From Congeria kusceri (Eukaryota; Mollusca; Bivalvia; Myida; Dreissenidae), in contig JAPFQT010000152.1 in the NCBI GenBank assembly GCA_027627225.1, positions 372,001 through 436,000 of the forward strand: a DNA stretch of 64,000 bases. Reading direction: 5' to 3'. The stretch's first letter is position 1. The number at the start of each line of letters is the position of its first letter. The notes under the pieces were generated by a model. It was not told where the DNA came from. It searched no databases and worked only from the letters and a program-made list of their open reading frames with translations. This document shows positions 21,946 to 32,990 of the stretch, piece after piece. A program made the translations under genes and the position numbers.

Positions 21946-24900
21946 CTAAAGTTGCTTTTGGAAGAAGGGTATATAGACGGATTTGCTTTAAGTAAAGAAC
22001 TTTTTCAAAACGCAGATGATGCAGGAGCGTCAAAAATGTACATGTTATACGATGAACGTAAAAACAACGATAAGCGAAAACATTAGATCAGTAAACAATT
22101 GGCTGATTGCCAAGGGCCGGCACTTTGGGTATATAATGATGCTATGTTCACTAAAAATGATTTGATAGCTATTAAACAATTAAATGGCGAGACGAAGAAG
22201 CTCGATATTACAAAAATTGGGAAATTTGGTCTCGGTTTTTGTTCCGTGTACAATCTAACCGATGTTCCAAGTTTTTTTTTCTGGTGAAAACTGTGTAATG
22301 TTTGATCCGCGTACAACATGTATAGAGAATGCGTTGAGTAATAGAAGCCCAGGTTTGAGAGTTAATTTTGGTAAAACAAAAACCTGAAAGTAATAGAGCG
22401 AATGAAACGCCAGTTTGATATATATAATGGTGTGTTTGGTTGCCACATATCCAAAGACCAGCCTTTCTTTCAAGGTACTTTGTTTAGGTTGCCACTGCGG
22501 ACACGTGCCAGTGAAGTCAGCAATAAGGTGTACACAAAACATGAAATTATGAATCTACTTCAACAAATATTTGCAATTGGTTCAAACTTGTTTCTGTTTA
22601 ACCAGAACGTAACCGAGTTAAAAATATGTCACTTACAAGATAACGAAAATGGTTCACAAATGCAATTTTTTCACAGGGTTAGGAAAACAGAAAGAGTTGT
22701 TGGACCCAATGACATCAAAAGACCAGTGATTCGACATATAGACAAGAAAAAGGGACATAACTAACAGACCCAATAAAACTTATTCAAAAAGTGACGATTT
22801 CTTCTGAATTATATGTTGATGGAGAAAACACTTTAGAGTTACCATGTAAATCTGTAATTTCAAATTGGATAGTATCATGGGCAACAGGTCAGGGCCCGGA
22901 GACAATAGCAATTACTGAAAAAGAAAAAGGTGTTCTTCCACTGGGGGCCGTCGCTGCGTGTATTTCAGAGGGACATTCGGACATTGAGAAGAGTTTTATT
23001 TGGCCATTGATTGATATAAAAGAAGCCGCAAACTGTTTCTTTCAGAAGGGTAATAACTTTTTATTTTTGCCACTTCCGATTGAAAGCAGCTCAATCAATA
23101 TCCAGTTCTGCGTTACACCTGATGGACGTCATTTGCGAAAAAAATCAGAAGATGATATGGATGTCTCCTTAGGAAAATGGAAATTATTGCATCATGTCAG
23201 ATGTGATGGTAGTCGCTGTGTTAAAAATACTAGCACACAACAGTTCCGACAATCCTTATTTAATGTAGCCATTAAAATAAAGTGATTGTATGGAAAGTGG
23301 TTTTGTAGAAAAATTATATAATGCACAGATTGAAAACGAATACTGCATATTTAAAGTGACTGATGACTTTCAGTTATATTGTGTTCCTAGATCCAAACGT
23401 TAGAAAAGATGAGACGTTCGGAAATGCCGTATTTGCACTTTTGGGGCGGTCTGCTGGATCAGAATGTGTTGGTGGACATTCCCAAAGTAATTTATATATT
23501 ACTCCTGACAGCAAATGAATATCCAATCAAGAGTAAAACAGCTCGTGCAAAAACATTTTTTTTAAATACTGTTTGCAAAACATCTTGAAGATACTAGAAG
23601 AGCGTGATGATATACGTACTCAAGTCGTGTGTTATGCTCTTACATTGCTAGCGGACAGCGAAATAAAAGAAATGATTGCAAGGACTGCATGCATACCATC
23701 ATTCCCGGAAAATATTCTTCGCCAACCAAAACATTTAGTACACCCACAATCAGATGTCTCTAAATTGTTCCGCCAAGAGGATGGATACTTTCCATCACCC
23801 CCGTTCTGAGAACAAATGTACGTTAGAAGATTGCGACAAGTGGGTGTGATGTTTGACTCTTTAAGTGAAGACTTGCTTATTGACAGAGCAGAATCAATAA
23901 TACGATTGAATCAAACATGCTCTGTTTGTGTCGCACAGCAGAGTTTAGATATGGTAAGTTACATTAAGTCCCACTTGTGTGCTAGGAGAGGCGAGTTTTA
24001 AACAATCCTGCGAAATAGACTTTAAAAAATTCCATTCATAGTTGTTCATAATAGACCTTCACCATGGGGATTTGTCTGGCATGCTGATTGTTTGAACAGT
24101 AGTAACAAAGCGTGTACAAATCACAGTTCAGGTAATGTCAATGTAATTATTCTGGCTTGTCCCTTTAACTTGTTTACCAACGAATCAAAGAACCTTGCTG
24201 GCTGTCACTCACTCATTGTACATGAGTCATTTATAATGTCGTCGGAAATGATTTCATTTCTTGGTATAAATCAACTGAGCAGTAGTATCAAAAGTGACCT
24301 GGAACTTACTATGACACAACTGAAATTAATGCTGAAGATTCCGAAGTTAGAATGACATGGGATATGACAACATCTATAACGGAAGTTTACGAATTTATTG
24401 ACGATGTGTGCCGTACAATACCTGACATTGCAAAACAATTTGTCTCATATTTTGATAATGTTAATTCCATATTGGCAGGTGACATGTGTATTAAACCTTC
24501 GAGAGTTGTTTGCTCATGTTTCGAATTTGATTGTAAACCTTACATATACACTGTGCGTGAAACTTCGTTATCGCGTTATCGTGATCTGTGTAATGTTCTG
24601 GGAATTAAAGACAAATGTGGTTTACAAGACATTCAGTCAGCTCTAGAAAATAGTTATATTACTAAACGAGGAATGCCTATGAATGCTGATGAATTTCGCA
24701 TCTGTATCAATCTTGTAAACTGTGCTGCTGTCATTGTTAATGAACAGAAGCATTACAATAAGCAAATTTTCAATGAATTTGGTGTTATTTACGTACCAGA
24801 CACGGACAGGATTCTTCGTCCAAGTCACACACTTTGTTTTGATGACTATGATTCCATCCGAAAAAGCGACAGCATGAAATACGTTCATGGAGACATTTCA

Positions 24901-24960
24901 AAAAATACCGCAAAAGCAATAGGCGTAAAAAAACATTTTGAAGAAAATTCACTTCAAATT
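21940..24960 (+). pseudogene. SACS-like: Sacsin-like giant exon, module 3
   Basis: This module is very like module 2. It has ALSKELFQNADDAGASKMYM (near 21990), GPALWVYNDAMFTKNDL (near 22114), an intact GKFGLGFCSVYNLTDV (near 22224), LFRLPLRTRASEVSNKVY (near 22482) and FLFLPLPIES (near 23058). The frame breaks just after VPSF at a run of about ten T near 22269, which is where slippage or sequencing error would also strike. Further stops or shifts lie near 22084, 22385, 22763, 23284, 23420-23570, 23808 and 24000. Confidence 0.8.
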
Positions 24961-27900
24961 GAATTCATGGAAGCGTTTTTCCAACACGAATCGCTAATAA
25001 CTCGAATCAAGGGACTCATCGATGGGTATCCACTTGGATTTGAACTTTTTAAACAACTACTTCAAAATGCTGACGATGCGGGTGCGACAGAAATAGGTTT
25101 TGTTTTGGACTATGAAATTCACTAACATAAAAAACTCCCATCAAAGACAATGCGACCATTTCAGGGTCCTGCACTGTGTGTTTTTAACAACATGTCTTTC
25201 ACAAAAGAAGATTTAAAAGGAATAAAACAGCTTTTCGTTGGCAGTAAAGGCGACGATCCTAGCAAAACAGGCATGTACGGTGTTGGATTCAATGCTGTGT
25301 ATACCATTACGGACACACCGACATTTATGACAATTGGAGAAGATTTGCTAACACTGTGTTTCTTTGACCCAGCCCCAAACAATGCCAGGAATAACTAAAG
25401 ATGGACCTGGTACGCGTCTGACAAATCTGGAAACACATCGCCAACAGTATCCTTCATTGTTCAGTGGCTTTAATGAATCACATTTCTTCACTGAAAGAAT
25501 GGGCACAATGTTTCCATTTCCGTTGCGATCAGGAAGTTAAATCAGTTCTAAAGTGGTCAATCTAGATGAAGTCGAAAAACATCTCGGTGAATTCAGACAG
25601 CAAATGTATAGAATCATTTTATTCTTAAAACATATTAACAAAGTATCGAATGTACACTTTAAAGATGGAGTATACATGACAACATCCACTGTGAGAAAAC
25701 AGTTTGATGAGAAACGTTCCGCTGCAAGACAGTTGTTTTCAGAACAGTATTTTTCATTTTGCAACAAAATTAAAACATCCCAAACACTTATTACAAGAAA
25801 CAATCAACAAATATCGTCATATAGGATGACAATAATACTAGATCACAACATGACTGTGACAAAGACAAATTACATGGTTGTTAAGGTTTTAGGCTTCAGA
25901 GAAACAAATCCAAGACTGCTAAAAAAAAAGAAGAAATACATCAAGGAAAACTTGCTATCATTCCTGTTGGAAGCTTTGCGTACAATGAAGATCAGAAAAG
26001 TGAAATCATTGACCACGACAATGTGTATTGCTTCTTACCTCTGCCATTAAATTCTGGCCTACCTATATATGTGCACGGAGACTTTGCTTTAGATAACGAA
26101 ATACGTCGTTCAATTTGGTACGGTCAGTCAACGTGTGTCAAAACGCTTTGGAACAAATGCCTTATTGAAGGTGTTTTAAGTTTCGCATATGTGGAACTTA
26201 TAAACATTCCGAATGACCATCGTACAAAACACTGCGCAGCAACATACATGGAAGACAGTATTGTTTGGAGTAGTGTGGAAAGTGTTTTAAACATTTACCC
26301 ACTCAAATATCATGCTCATGCTAAATACTGGGAGGAACTTATTAAAGCTGTTTACTCAATTTTAGAAACGGGCAGACGTGGTTATTTACCATCGTATAAC
26401 TACCGCGTTGAAAATTCAAAAGCAAACGAATGTTCAAGGAATTCAATAATTTCGAAATTGTCCTGGTTGTCGCTTAAGCCACATACAGATGTACCCTCAA
26501 CGTTGTTCGAAGAGAAGCCAGCTCACAATAATACCCAATGTATTGCTGTTAGTAGTATTTTACATAATATTGGATTGCAAATATCGTCTGTGAACAATCG
26601 TGTGAGAGAAAGTATAAAATACGCAGGTTTTCAGTGCTATGATCTGGAACTGAAACATGTGATGACCTTTTTACAGACATTTGATGAAGGGCACAGTGGC
26701 TGTTGTACAATAGTAACAGGTACTGAAGTTGATACATCTGCCATGGAATCGATGGAAAATGTTGATAAACTAATAGATTATTTAGCAGGCGATCGCGGAT
26801 GTTTTAAACAAGCTATTGACCGAATTCCGTTGATGATAATAGGGGAAGATACTATTCGTTGTCGAAAAGCATGTCCCTTGTTTATGTCACCGCGCACTTA
26901 AAGTTATTCCTAGATAAACCTCATTTTTATGCACGAAAAACTGGTGCCAAAGTTAAAATATTTGTGTGGTGAACATCCAAAGATACGCCCATTTACATTA
27001 AAAGACTTCTCTAAACTGGCACGTCGGGCGAACTATTTCCCAAAAGAATCTGGAGTAAAAATTACTGCTCCTTTAAAATATTGGTTAAATGAATTCTGGT
27101 TATATTTTCAGAAACTCTTTATAGACTACGTATCACAAACAAAAGGTACAGGTAGCCTAGAGTCAACAGTATTAGAGATAATATCCGAAATTGAAAACTT
27201 AAGCATAATACCAATATGTGAACCATTATCGGAAAAAAACATTGCTGTGTTCACCAAAAGCAATACCACAATTGTTAAATATTGATTCTTTTCAGCTAAA
27301 TTAAAAAACATCATTCAAAAAATTGAATATCCCCCATTTGAATGAGATATTAAAAAGCAAAGTGTGGTCGAGCAATTGAAAGCATGATGCCATTGATCTT
27401 CTTAACACTGTCGTCCCTCAAATGAAGTCGCCCATATCTTTACTGCGATGCTTAGAGTTAAATAAGGAACACAAAATCAGTTCACAGTTAACCAACGATG
27501 ATGCGATAAACATTCTAGTGTATTTTAACGTTTGTTAAGTGATGGCCCGGTGCTTGATGTTTCAGGGCTTAAAATCTTAGATTGTTTATTTCGTCAGGAT
27601 TTGAAAGGATAACCATTACTGATTATAAAGACGCCTTTGTCATTCCATCTGATATGCCTAACGTTGGATTAAAAGAAATCATTCGGGAAAACAATTTGTT
27701 ACTTATTAAAAAAGGTACAAGACTAACATCTTTATTTAATGCATTAGGGTTGGCAGAGGAATCACTACCGTATGTGTATCTCCGATATATCATATCATAC
27801 CCAACCACAAATGTATGTCTCGAAAAGACTCTTACAGCCATGTAATATTTCCTGCGGATTGTATCAGCAAAAACAAGTTATCCACCCCGAAGTGCCTAGA

Positions 27901-29764
27901 TATAGATAAGCATTGTCATTTGCTGATTTTATTCAAACAAATAGACACACTTTTGTAACAATATTCAAAATATTGTTTGAGCATGAGAATGAAGTTTTCA
28001 AAGGAATATGCGAACCCGAAGAACAAACAAAAAACACAGAAATTCGAAACTTATTATTAGCATTTGGTCTTCAAACTAAGCTTGATCTTCAATTGTATGA
28101 GAGATTTGCTCGAAAATTAGAGTGTATGGGTAACATAAGTTTGGACGAAACCCTTAAGAAGAGATCAATTCTGCTTCTTGAGTATTTAATAAAGAAAGAT
28201 GAGCGTTTTTGCAAACAGGAAAATATCAATCGTTTATTAAACATTCGGTTTGTGTGGCCCGATAATGTTGTTGAAAGTTTACAGAAAATCCTTCCTAAAA
28301 ATAAAACAACTGTACTCGTATCCATATCTGAGTGTGTCAAAAGGGAAAAGATGTCAATTTGTTGGACAACTTGCAGCGTATTCCTTTTAGACAATGTACA
28401 AGACTTTCTCTTCAAAAAACTGAAGATAAAAGAAATGCCAGCTCCGGAAAAATAGAGTGAACATTGTAAAAACATTGGCGCATGTTTTTCGCAATTGTTG
28501 ACCTAAAAACCGTCGGGTATAGATATGGATGCTATAACAATAGTGATGGAAGAAATATACAAATCCGTAGTGTATTATGGTCGAACGGCTAATGCATTGA
28601 GTGATATCCCATTGGTTCTGTTCAGAGAACAAAGAATAATTGTCCCTGCGAAACAAGTAGTAACTGAGCGTAAACCGGAAGATGAAATACGACCTTATAT
28701 AATGCGCGCTCCAGTATGTTTCGGTGCTTTTTTCAGTTCGTGTATTGCATTAGGCGCAAAGCGAACTCCAGATTATAAAGACTTTGCAAACATTTAAGAC
28801 TGCCTTCCAAATTACGTTAAGTTACATCCCAAATAACGGGCTACTGCATTAAAAGCCATGAAATTAGTTTTCATATATGTAAATAAAGATAAAAATATTT
28901 ATCTACAAACATTGCATCTCCTTTGTAATGACAAGAAAATTCACAATGCCACAATAACCGACCTGATTATTTTAAAAGACTTGGAAAAAGCGTTATTTCT
29001 GTTAAATTTTGGGACATAAGGGACAAACTTTGTAAAATTCATCAAACGTGTCGTCCTCATCTATTGAGCGAGTTCATTCGTGAACACATCGATATGTCCG
29101 AAATGAAAATTGTAACAGAAAGACCAGAAAGTGATGCAATAAACTTACATCTGCACAACAACATTTTTAAAAGTGCTCTTTGGAGATTAGCTCGACACAA
29201 AAGTTTACATGATGAAAATACGTGGGACTTAGAAAATGAAATGGCATTGTGTAATATGGTGGAAAACATTAAAACCCTCCAAGTGACAAATATGTTTACT
29301 GTTCTAAATATGTTTGACATTAAAAATGAAAGGAAGTTGGAGAGTTGTCAATTATAGATGACTCCAGGAGAAATAAAATTGTGCATGTGAACAAAGACAC
29401 TGAAATATATACTGAACATAGTACATGGTTTGATAAGTTTAGATCAGATATTGCAAAGATTCTTAAGGTATTTATAGGAAATACGTACAATGGTATATTA
29501 TATGAAATACTAGATTATAAAATAGAACCGGAAAAAATCACGAACAGTCTAAGTGAATATGGTATTGAGGCATACGAATCAAAGATCTGTAGATATGTTT
29601 TGAAAGGAGACCTTCCAGTTCCAGGAACGTTTGTACCTAAAAAATATCATACATTTTTAAATAATGGGTGTGGTGTTATTCAAGAGCATGACTTCCAGTT
29701 TATCGCATTTAAAGCAATGGTGATTCATGTCAAACTTCACCAACTTTCATTTTTGTGCATGTAA
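24955..29764 (+). pseudogene. SACS-like: Sacsin-like giant exon, module 4 and C-terminal spacer
   Basis: The fourth ATPase module is of a different subtype from modules 2 and 3. Motifs are GFELFKQLLQNADDAGATEI (near 25036), GPALCVFNNMSFTKEDLKGI (near 25165), GMYGVGFNAVYTITDTPTFM (near 25271) and YCFLPLPLNSGLPIYVHGDF (near 26025), followed by RRSIW. The longest clean run in the gene is 26023-26901. A stop at 25123 interrupts the gap between N-box and GPAL. After 26901 the frame changes repeatedly (27285, 27582, 27845, 28455, 28797, 29064, 29345) through a Lys/Glu-rich spacer. Confidence 0.78.
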
Positions 29765-30190
29765 AACGGCGAAATATAGAAACAGTAAATGAGAAACCTA
29801 TTTTGCAAGAATATGAAATTAATAGCGGGGAAGAAACCACAAAAATTGTAAAAGCCTTTTTATTGTTCCAATTCGTTCGTAAGGAAGACGCGGATTGTCA
29901 AGAGGAAACAAGTGTCCTTTTGTATGAACGAGACATGCATGAAGACTGCAAAAGCGGGAATAAACTGTATGTTGCTGAAATTTGCAAAGATTTAAGAAAG
30001 ACATTATTGGAAACACAAAAACTTAATGAAAAAGAAAGAAAAAAGTCATTAAACGATTAATGCTTGAATGGCATCCAGACAAGAACCCCGACCGTATGCA
30101 GTTAGCTACAAAAGTTTTTCAATACATACGACAGTGTTTATCCCTCCTTGAAAATGGACGCTGTATTCCGGAAGTGAAGGAAATGTGGAT
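29755..30190 (+). pseudogene. SACS-like: DnaJ (J) domain of the sacsin-like gene
   Basis: A Glu/Lys-rich helix (LNEKERKK) runs into a 1-nt frame change near 30040. In the shifted frame comes VIKRLMLEWHPDKNPDRMQL followed by ATKVFQYIRQ. This is helix II, the HPD triad (30072-30080) and helix III of a J domain. The HPD loop is what stimulates Hsp70 ATPase activity. A TGA follows MWI near 30194. In sacsin the J domain lies just before the HEPN domain, as here. Confidence 0.82.
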
Positions 30191-30239
30191 TTGAGAGAAA
30201 ACTCAGTGGGTCAGAAATCAGATACTGACAAAAACACCT

Positions 30240-30478
30240 GGTATGATGGTTACTGGTAGAGGTACCGAACATTTTATGATGATGACGATTGGTTTTGCAG
30301 GCCGAGATCATCAGGATCATCGTCCAGATCGTCAGCGAGTGCATTTTCATATCAGCGTTAAGCTCCAACAGCATAGTCTTATCCGGCAGAGGCGAAACGC
30401 TGGCAACTTCAAGCTGATGCAGAGTTAGACGAGGCCAACCGAACTTTGGAAAACAATGGACGTGATAACAGACATCAG
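30240..30478 (+). pseudogene. SACS-like: Linker and start of HEPN domain (end of the giant exon)
   Basis: In one frame this reads WYDGYW*RYRTFYDDDDWFC, then a Ser/Arg-rich linker and ADAELDEANRTL.ENNGRDNRHQ, where the first HEPN helix begins. Stops are present in the linker (after YW, after YQR and after APTA). The exon ends in CAG at 30478 before GTGGTC, in phase 0. Confidence 0.7.
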
Positions 30479-30652
30479 GTGGTCTAATTTTCATGTACAC
30501 TTTATAGCATAATATTATATTCAGATATTAAATTCAATCTATAAGATGAAATTGATAATTTGTAGCTAGCTATTTTAATCATCAATATTTATTGACAATG
30601 TCCAATATCCTTTCTATCTGGGTGCATTTGTTGTAATTTTCTATTGCAAAAG

Positions 30653-30749
30653 GCAGCAAAGAAATCATTGAAATCGGCGTGGTACGCGAGAGATGCCAAT
30701 CGAGTCGACGATCTAAAAAACAGTCATGATTTGACGTTCATTGCATCAG
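30653..30749 (+). pseudogene. SACS-like: HEPN exon (central helix)
   Basis: Joined to the preceding exon in phase 0, it gives RHQ-AAKKSLKSAWYARDAN and then NSHDLTFIAS. The HQAA(E/K)K.LK helix followed by a conserved His-Asp-Leu is characteristic of HEPN domains, including that of sacsin. The acceptor is ATTGCAAAAG and the donor GTAATT. There is no stop or frame change. Confidence 0.8.
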
Positions 30750-31557
30750 GTAATTAAAAAACGATAGCAGATGTACTAATTTCCTTGTAATATTATTGTC
30801 CTTAATGATTATACTTATTTGAACTTTCCTTTTGCTCTAGCCACAATACCAAGAATGTAATGGAACTTATTTGTTTATTTTTAAAATTGTTATTTAGCTT
30901 GATTAGAAACGACGCAGGTAAAACGTGAGGGGATTGATGCAGTTTAAATATATGATTGATTGACACGAACGATGGGGAATATGTTTTCCAAATGATACTG
31001 ATGGATAAGCTTATGATTTTGTTAAAGAGGAAGATAAAACATGTTTTTTAGTTATTTTGTACATGCATATGTCATGTCATTCTAAGTTAAACGGTCATAC
31101 AGGATATACATTGTATTTTCCTTGTAAATGTTCTGTGGTAGGTGTTCTGATGTGGTATTGTGAATTGTATGTGTGTATTTGTGCTGGGACAGCGGTTCGA
31201 AAATGCAATCGATCATCGTGTTGGAATCAATAGTCGCTTCCGATGCGATTTTACCAATTATAATCGGTTAAAAATGTTTGTTGTATTATACATATTTCGA
31301 TTTATTTAAAATATAAAATTAACTTAAATATGGATGTAACAGTTATCAATTTTGAACATATACAACATGAAGGCATATAGAACAAGTGAATTTAACAATT
31401 GTTCGAAATTACGGAACTCACATCTTAGTCGTTATTTCGCGCGTCAAATCTATTTCATAACTGTGACATCGATAATCAACATCGAAAACAGTTTACACGC
31501 CGCTTATCGATTTTTTCCGATCATCGTCTCATCACTAAAAATCAGTGTGTATATCAG

Positions 31558-31748
31558 GATTAGCCGATCAACTAGAGAGTCTGGCGAGACAGATTGGGGC
31601 TATAACAGGACATCACACGCTCATGCGGTACCCGGATATGACGTCTGGTACAATCCCTGCCAATGCCTATACACGGGAGGAATCAAGGAATATCACTAAG
31701 TTGGCAGCCAAATTAATTGATTTTGTTCGAAGTAACTTTCTGTCATGA
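31558..31748 (+). pseudogene. SACS-like: HEPN exon (C-terminal), natural stop
   Basis: The split codon G|GA gives Gly, then LADQLESLARQIGAITGHH and LMRYPDMTSGTIPANAYTRE, and finally LAAKLIDFVRSNFLS and TGA. The YPD...P...YT pattern followed by a last helix matches HEPN C-termini. The exon is undamaged and its acceptor is ATATCAG. Read alone it would look like a normal gene end. Confidence 0.82.
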
Positions 31749-32045
31749 TAGGCACGAATTGCATTGTCTGCAGTCTTCACGACGGATCAATGTGTACTGA
31801 TAATTCATTAGAAATGGATCGGTGTGTCTATATTTGACTGGGTACTGCATATGGGTTTAAGTAATTATCATGTGTGTTTTTTATTGTATAGTGTTTATAT
31901 GTTGTAAATATGATGTGACTTTGTACAGTGTTCTTGGATGGAGACCATTTGTCAAGTTTTCATTGTTGAACTGTTTATTGTTTATGTTTTTGAAAGGAAT
32001 TGATAATAGTGGTTCCATAATGTCCACATAATGCACAAAAACATA
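31749..32045. other. 3' flank of the sacsin-like gene
   Basis: The 3' UTR of the ancestral gene should lie here. I see no clear AATAAA-type signal and no other feature. Confidence 0.4.
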
Positions 32046-32309
32046 TGAGGCGCGTCGTGGGAAAACCGGGCTTAATTCATGTGCGTAAAGTGTGGTCCCG
32101 GATTAGCCAGTGCAGTCCGCACAGGCTAATCCGAGACGATACTTTTCGCCTACAGTGGATTTTTGTTTAGCAGAGATTTTCTTGAAACAGAAAATACCAC
32201 AAAAGCGGAAAATGCCGTCCTGGGTTAGCCTATGCGGACTGCACAGGCTAATCCGGGACGACACTTTACGCACGTGGATTAAGCCCGGTTTTCCAACGAC
32301 ACGTCTCAT
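32046..32309. mobile_element. Fold-back DNA element with TGAG..CTCA ends
   Basis: Terminal inverted repeats of about 45 bases are plain: 'tgaggcgcgtcgtgggaaaa' at the left, and its imperfect reverse complement ending 'acgacacgtctca' at the right. Inside, two smaller hairpins are built from 'ggctaatccg' and its complement around 'cagtccgcac'. No coding capacity is visible. This is a non-autonomous (MITE-like) element. A truncated relative lies at 39535-39714. Confidence 0.85.
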
Positions 32310-32990
32310 GTGTAATCGCGACTTGGTGCAAATTGTGCGGCCGTTAAGTTGTGGTTTAGTTCTTCTTGTTTCTAACGTTTGCTTGCACAATGCAAACATA
32401 TGAAAACATTTAATACTCTGCTGACAAGAACATTTATTGCAATTGCAAATGATAATTGCGATAGAAGTTTTTACAGTGTTGTGCATGACCAATTAAAAAT
32501 GTTTTGGCCATTTGTATAGCGAAATTACATGATGATGTAAATAATGATTTCGACAAAATCATTGCAAATGTAAAATGTAGCAATACTTATGAATAGTATA
32601 AAATTAATGCACATTTAAAAACATTTTTGAAAGTCAATAACAGTAGAATGTATGCGTATGTAAATGAACATTTTACAATCAATGTGATTATTTTGGGCAA
32701 AAGTAAATGTAATGATATAGTGTTCAAAATCAGGTTGAATAATTTAACCGGACTAGTTAATACAACAGTGTACATGTTTAAAGATAGTAGTGGAATTGCC
32801 ACAGACTGTACATATGTAAATAAAGATTTTGAAGAACACATTTTAATACAAATATTGATGCAAATGTAGATAATGACTTTAGCAAATAATATGAAAAGTA
32901 CATCCGTATTGCAAATGTACATAGAACGTTTTATTACCAATATGAACATCTTAGCAGAAAAGCTGATGTAAATAAAGTTTTTTAGATTTA
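32310..32990. other. AT-rich flank, no gene
   Basis: From about 32520 the sequence begins to show scattered 'GCAAATGTAAA'-type motifs that merge into the degenerate satellite to the right. No gene is seen. Confidence 0.4.

Larger units (their letters stand above)
9043..31748 (+). pseudogene. SACS-like: Sacsin-like giant gene (ATPase x4 - DnaJ - HEPN), disrupted
   Basis: Sacsins are very large cytosolic co-chaperone-like proteins. They are built from repeated GHKL/Bergerat ATPase modules, a DnaJ domain that recruits Hsp70, and a C-terminal HEPN domain. All these parts are visible here in order. Exons read as 9043-9177, 13346-13462, 13559-13705, 15184-30478, 30653-30749 and 31558-31748, with GT..AG boundaries and compatible phases. 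There is no ubiquitin-like domain at the N-terminus. The body is broken. Examples of in-frame stops are 13577, 16203, 16467, 17352, 17403, 17835, 18102, 20071, 20119, 20131, 20200, 20383 and 20458, and the frame changes about twenty times between 15.5 and 30.1 kb. Both substitutions and indels occur, which points to real decay rather than only homopolymer sequencing error. It keeps introns, so it is a duplicated or unitary pseudogene, not a retrocopy. A poorly polished assembly remains the main alternative. Confidence 0.86.

Noticed and set aside
15184..30180. Stop-codon readthrough, RNA editing or an altered genetic code explaining the broken sacsin-like frame
   Set aside because: All three stop codons occur, and about twenty frame changes are also present. 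The nearby PH gene is normal under the standard code. Decay is the simpler reading.
15464..30500. Minus-strand open frames through the sacsin-like region (for example 15464-15724, 28089-28475, 30138-30500)
   Set aside because: They are shadows of the plus-strand coding sequence and have no recognisable protein pattern.
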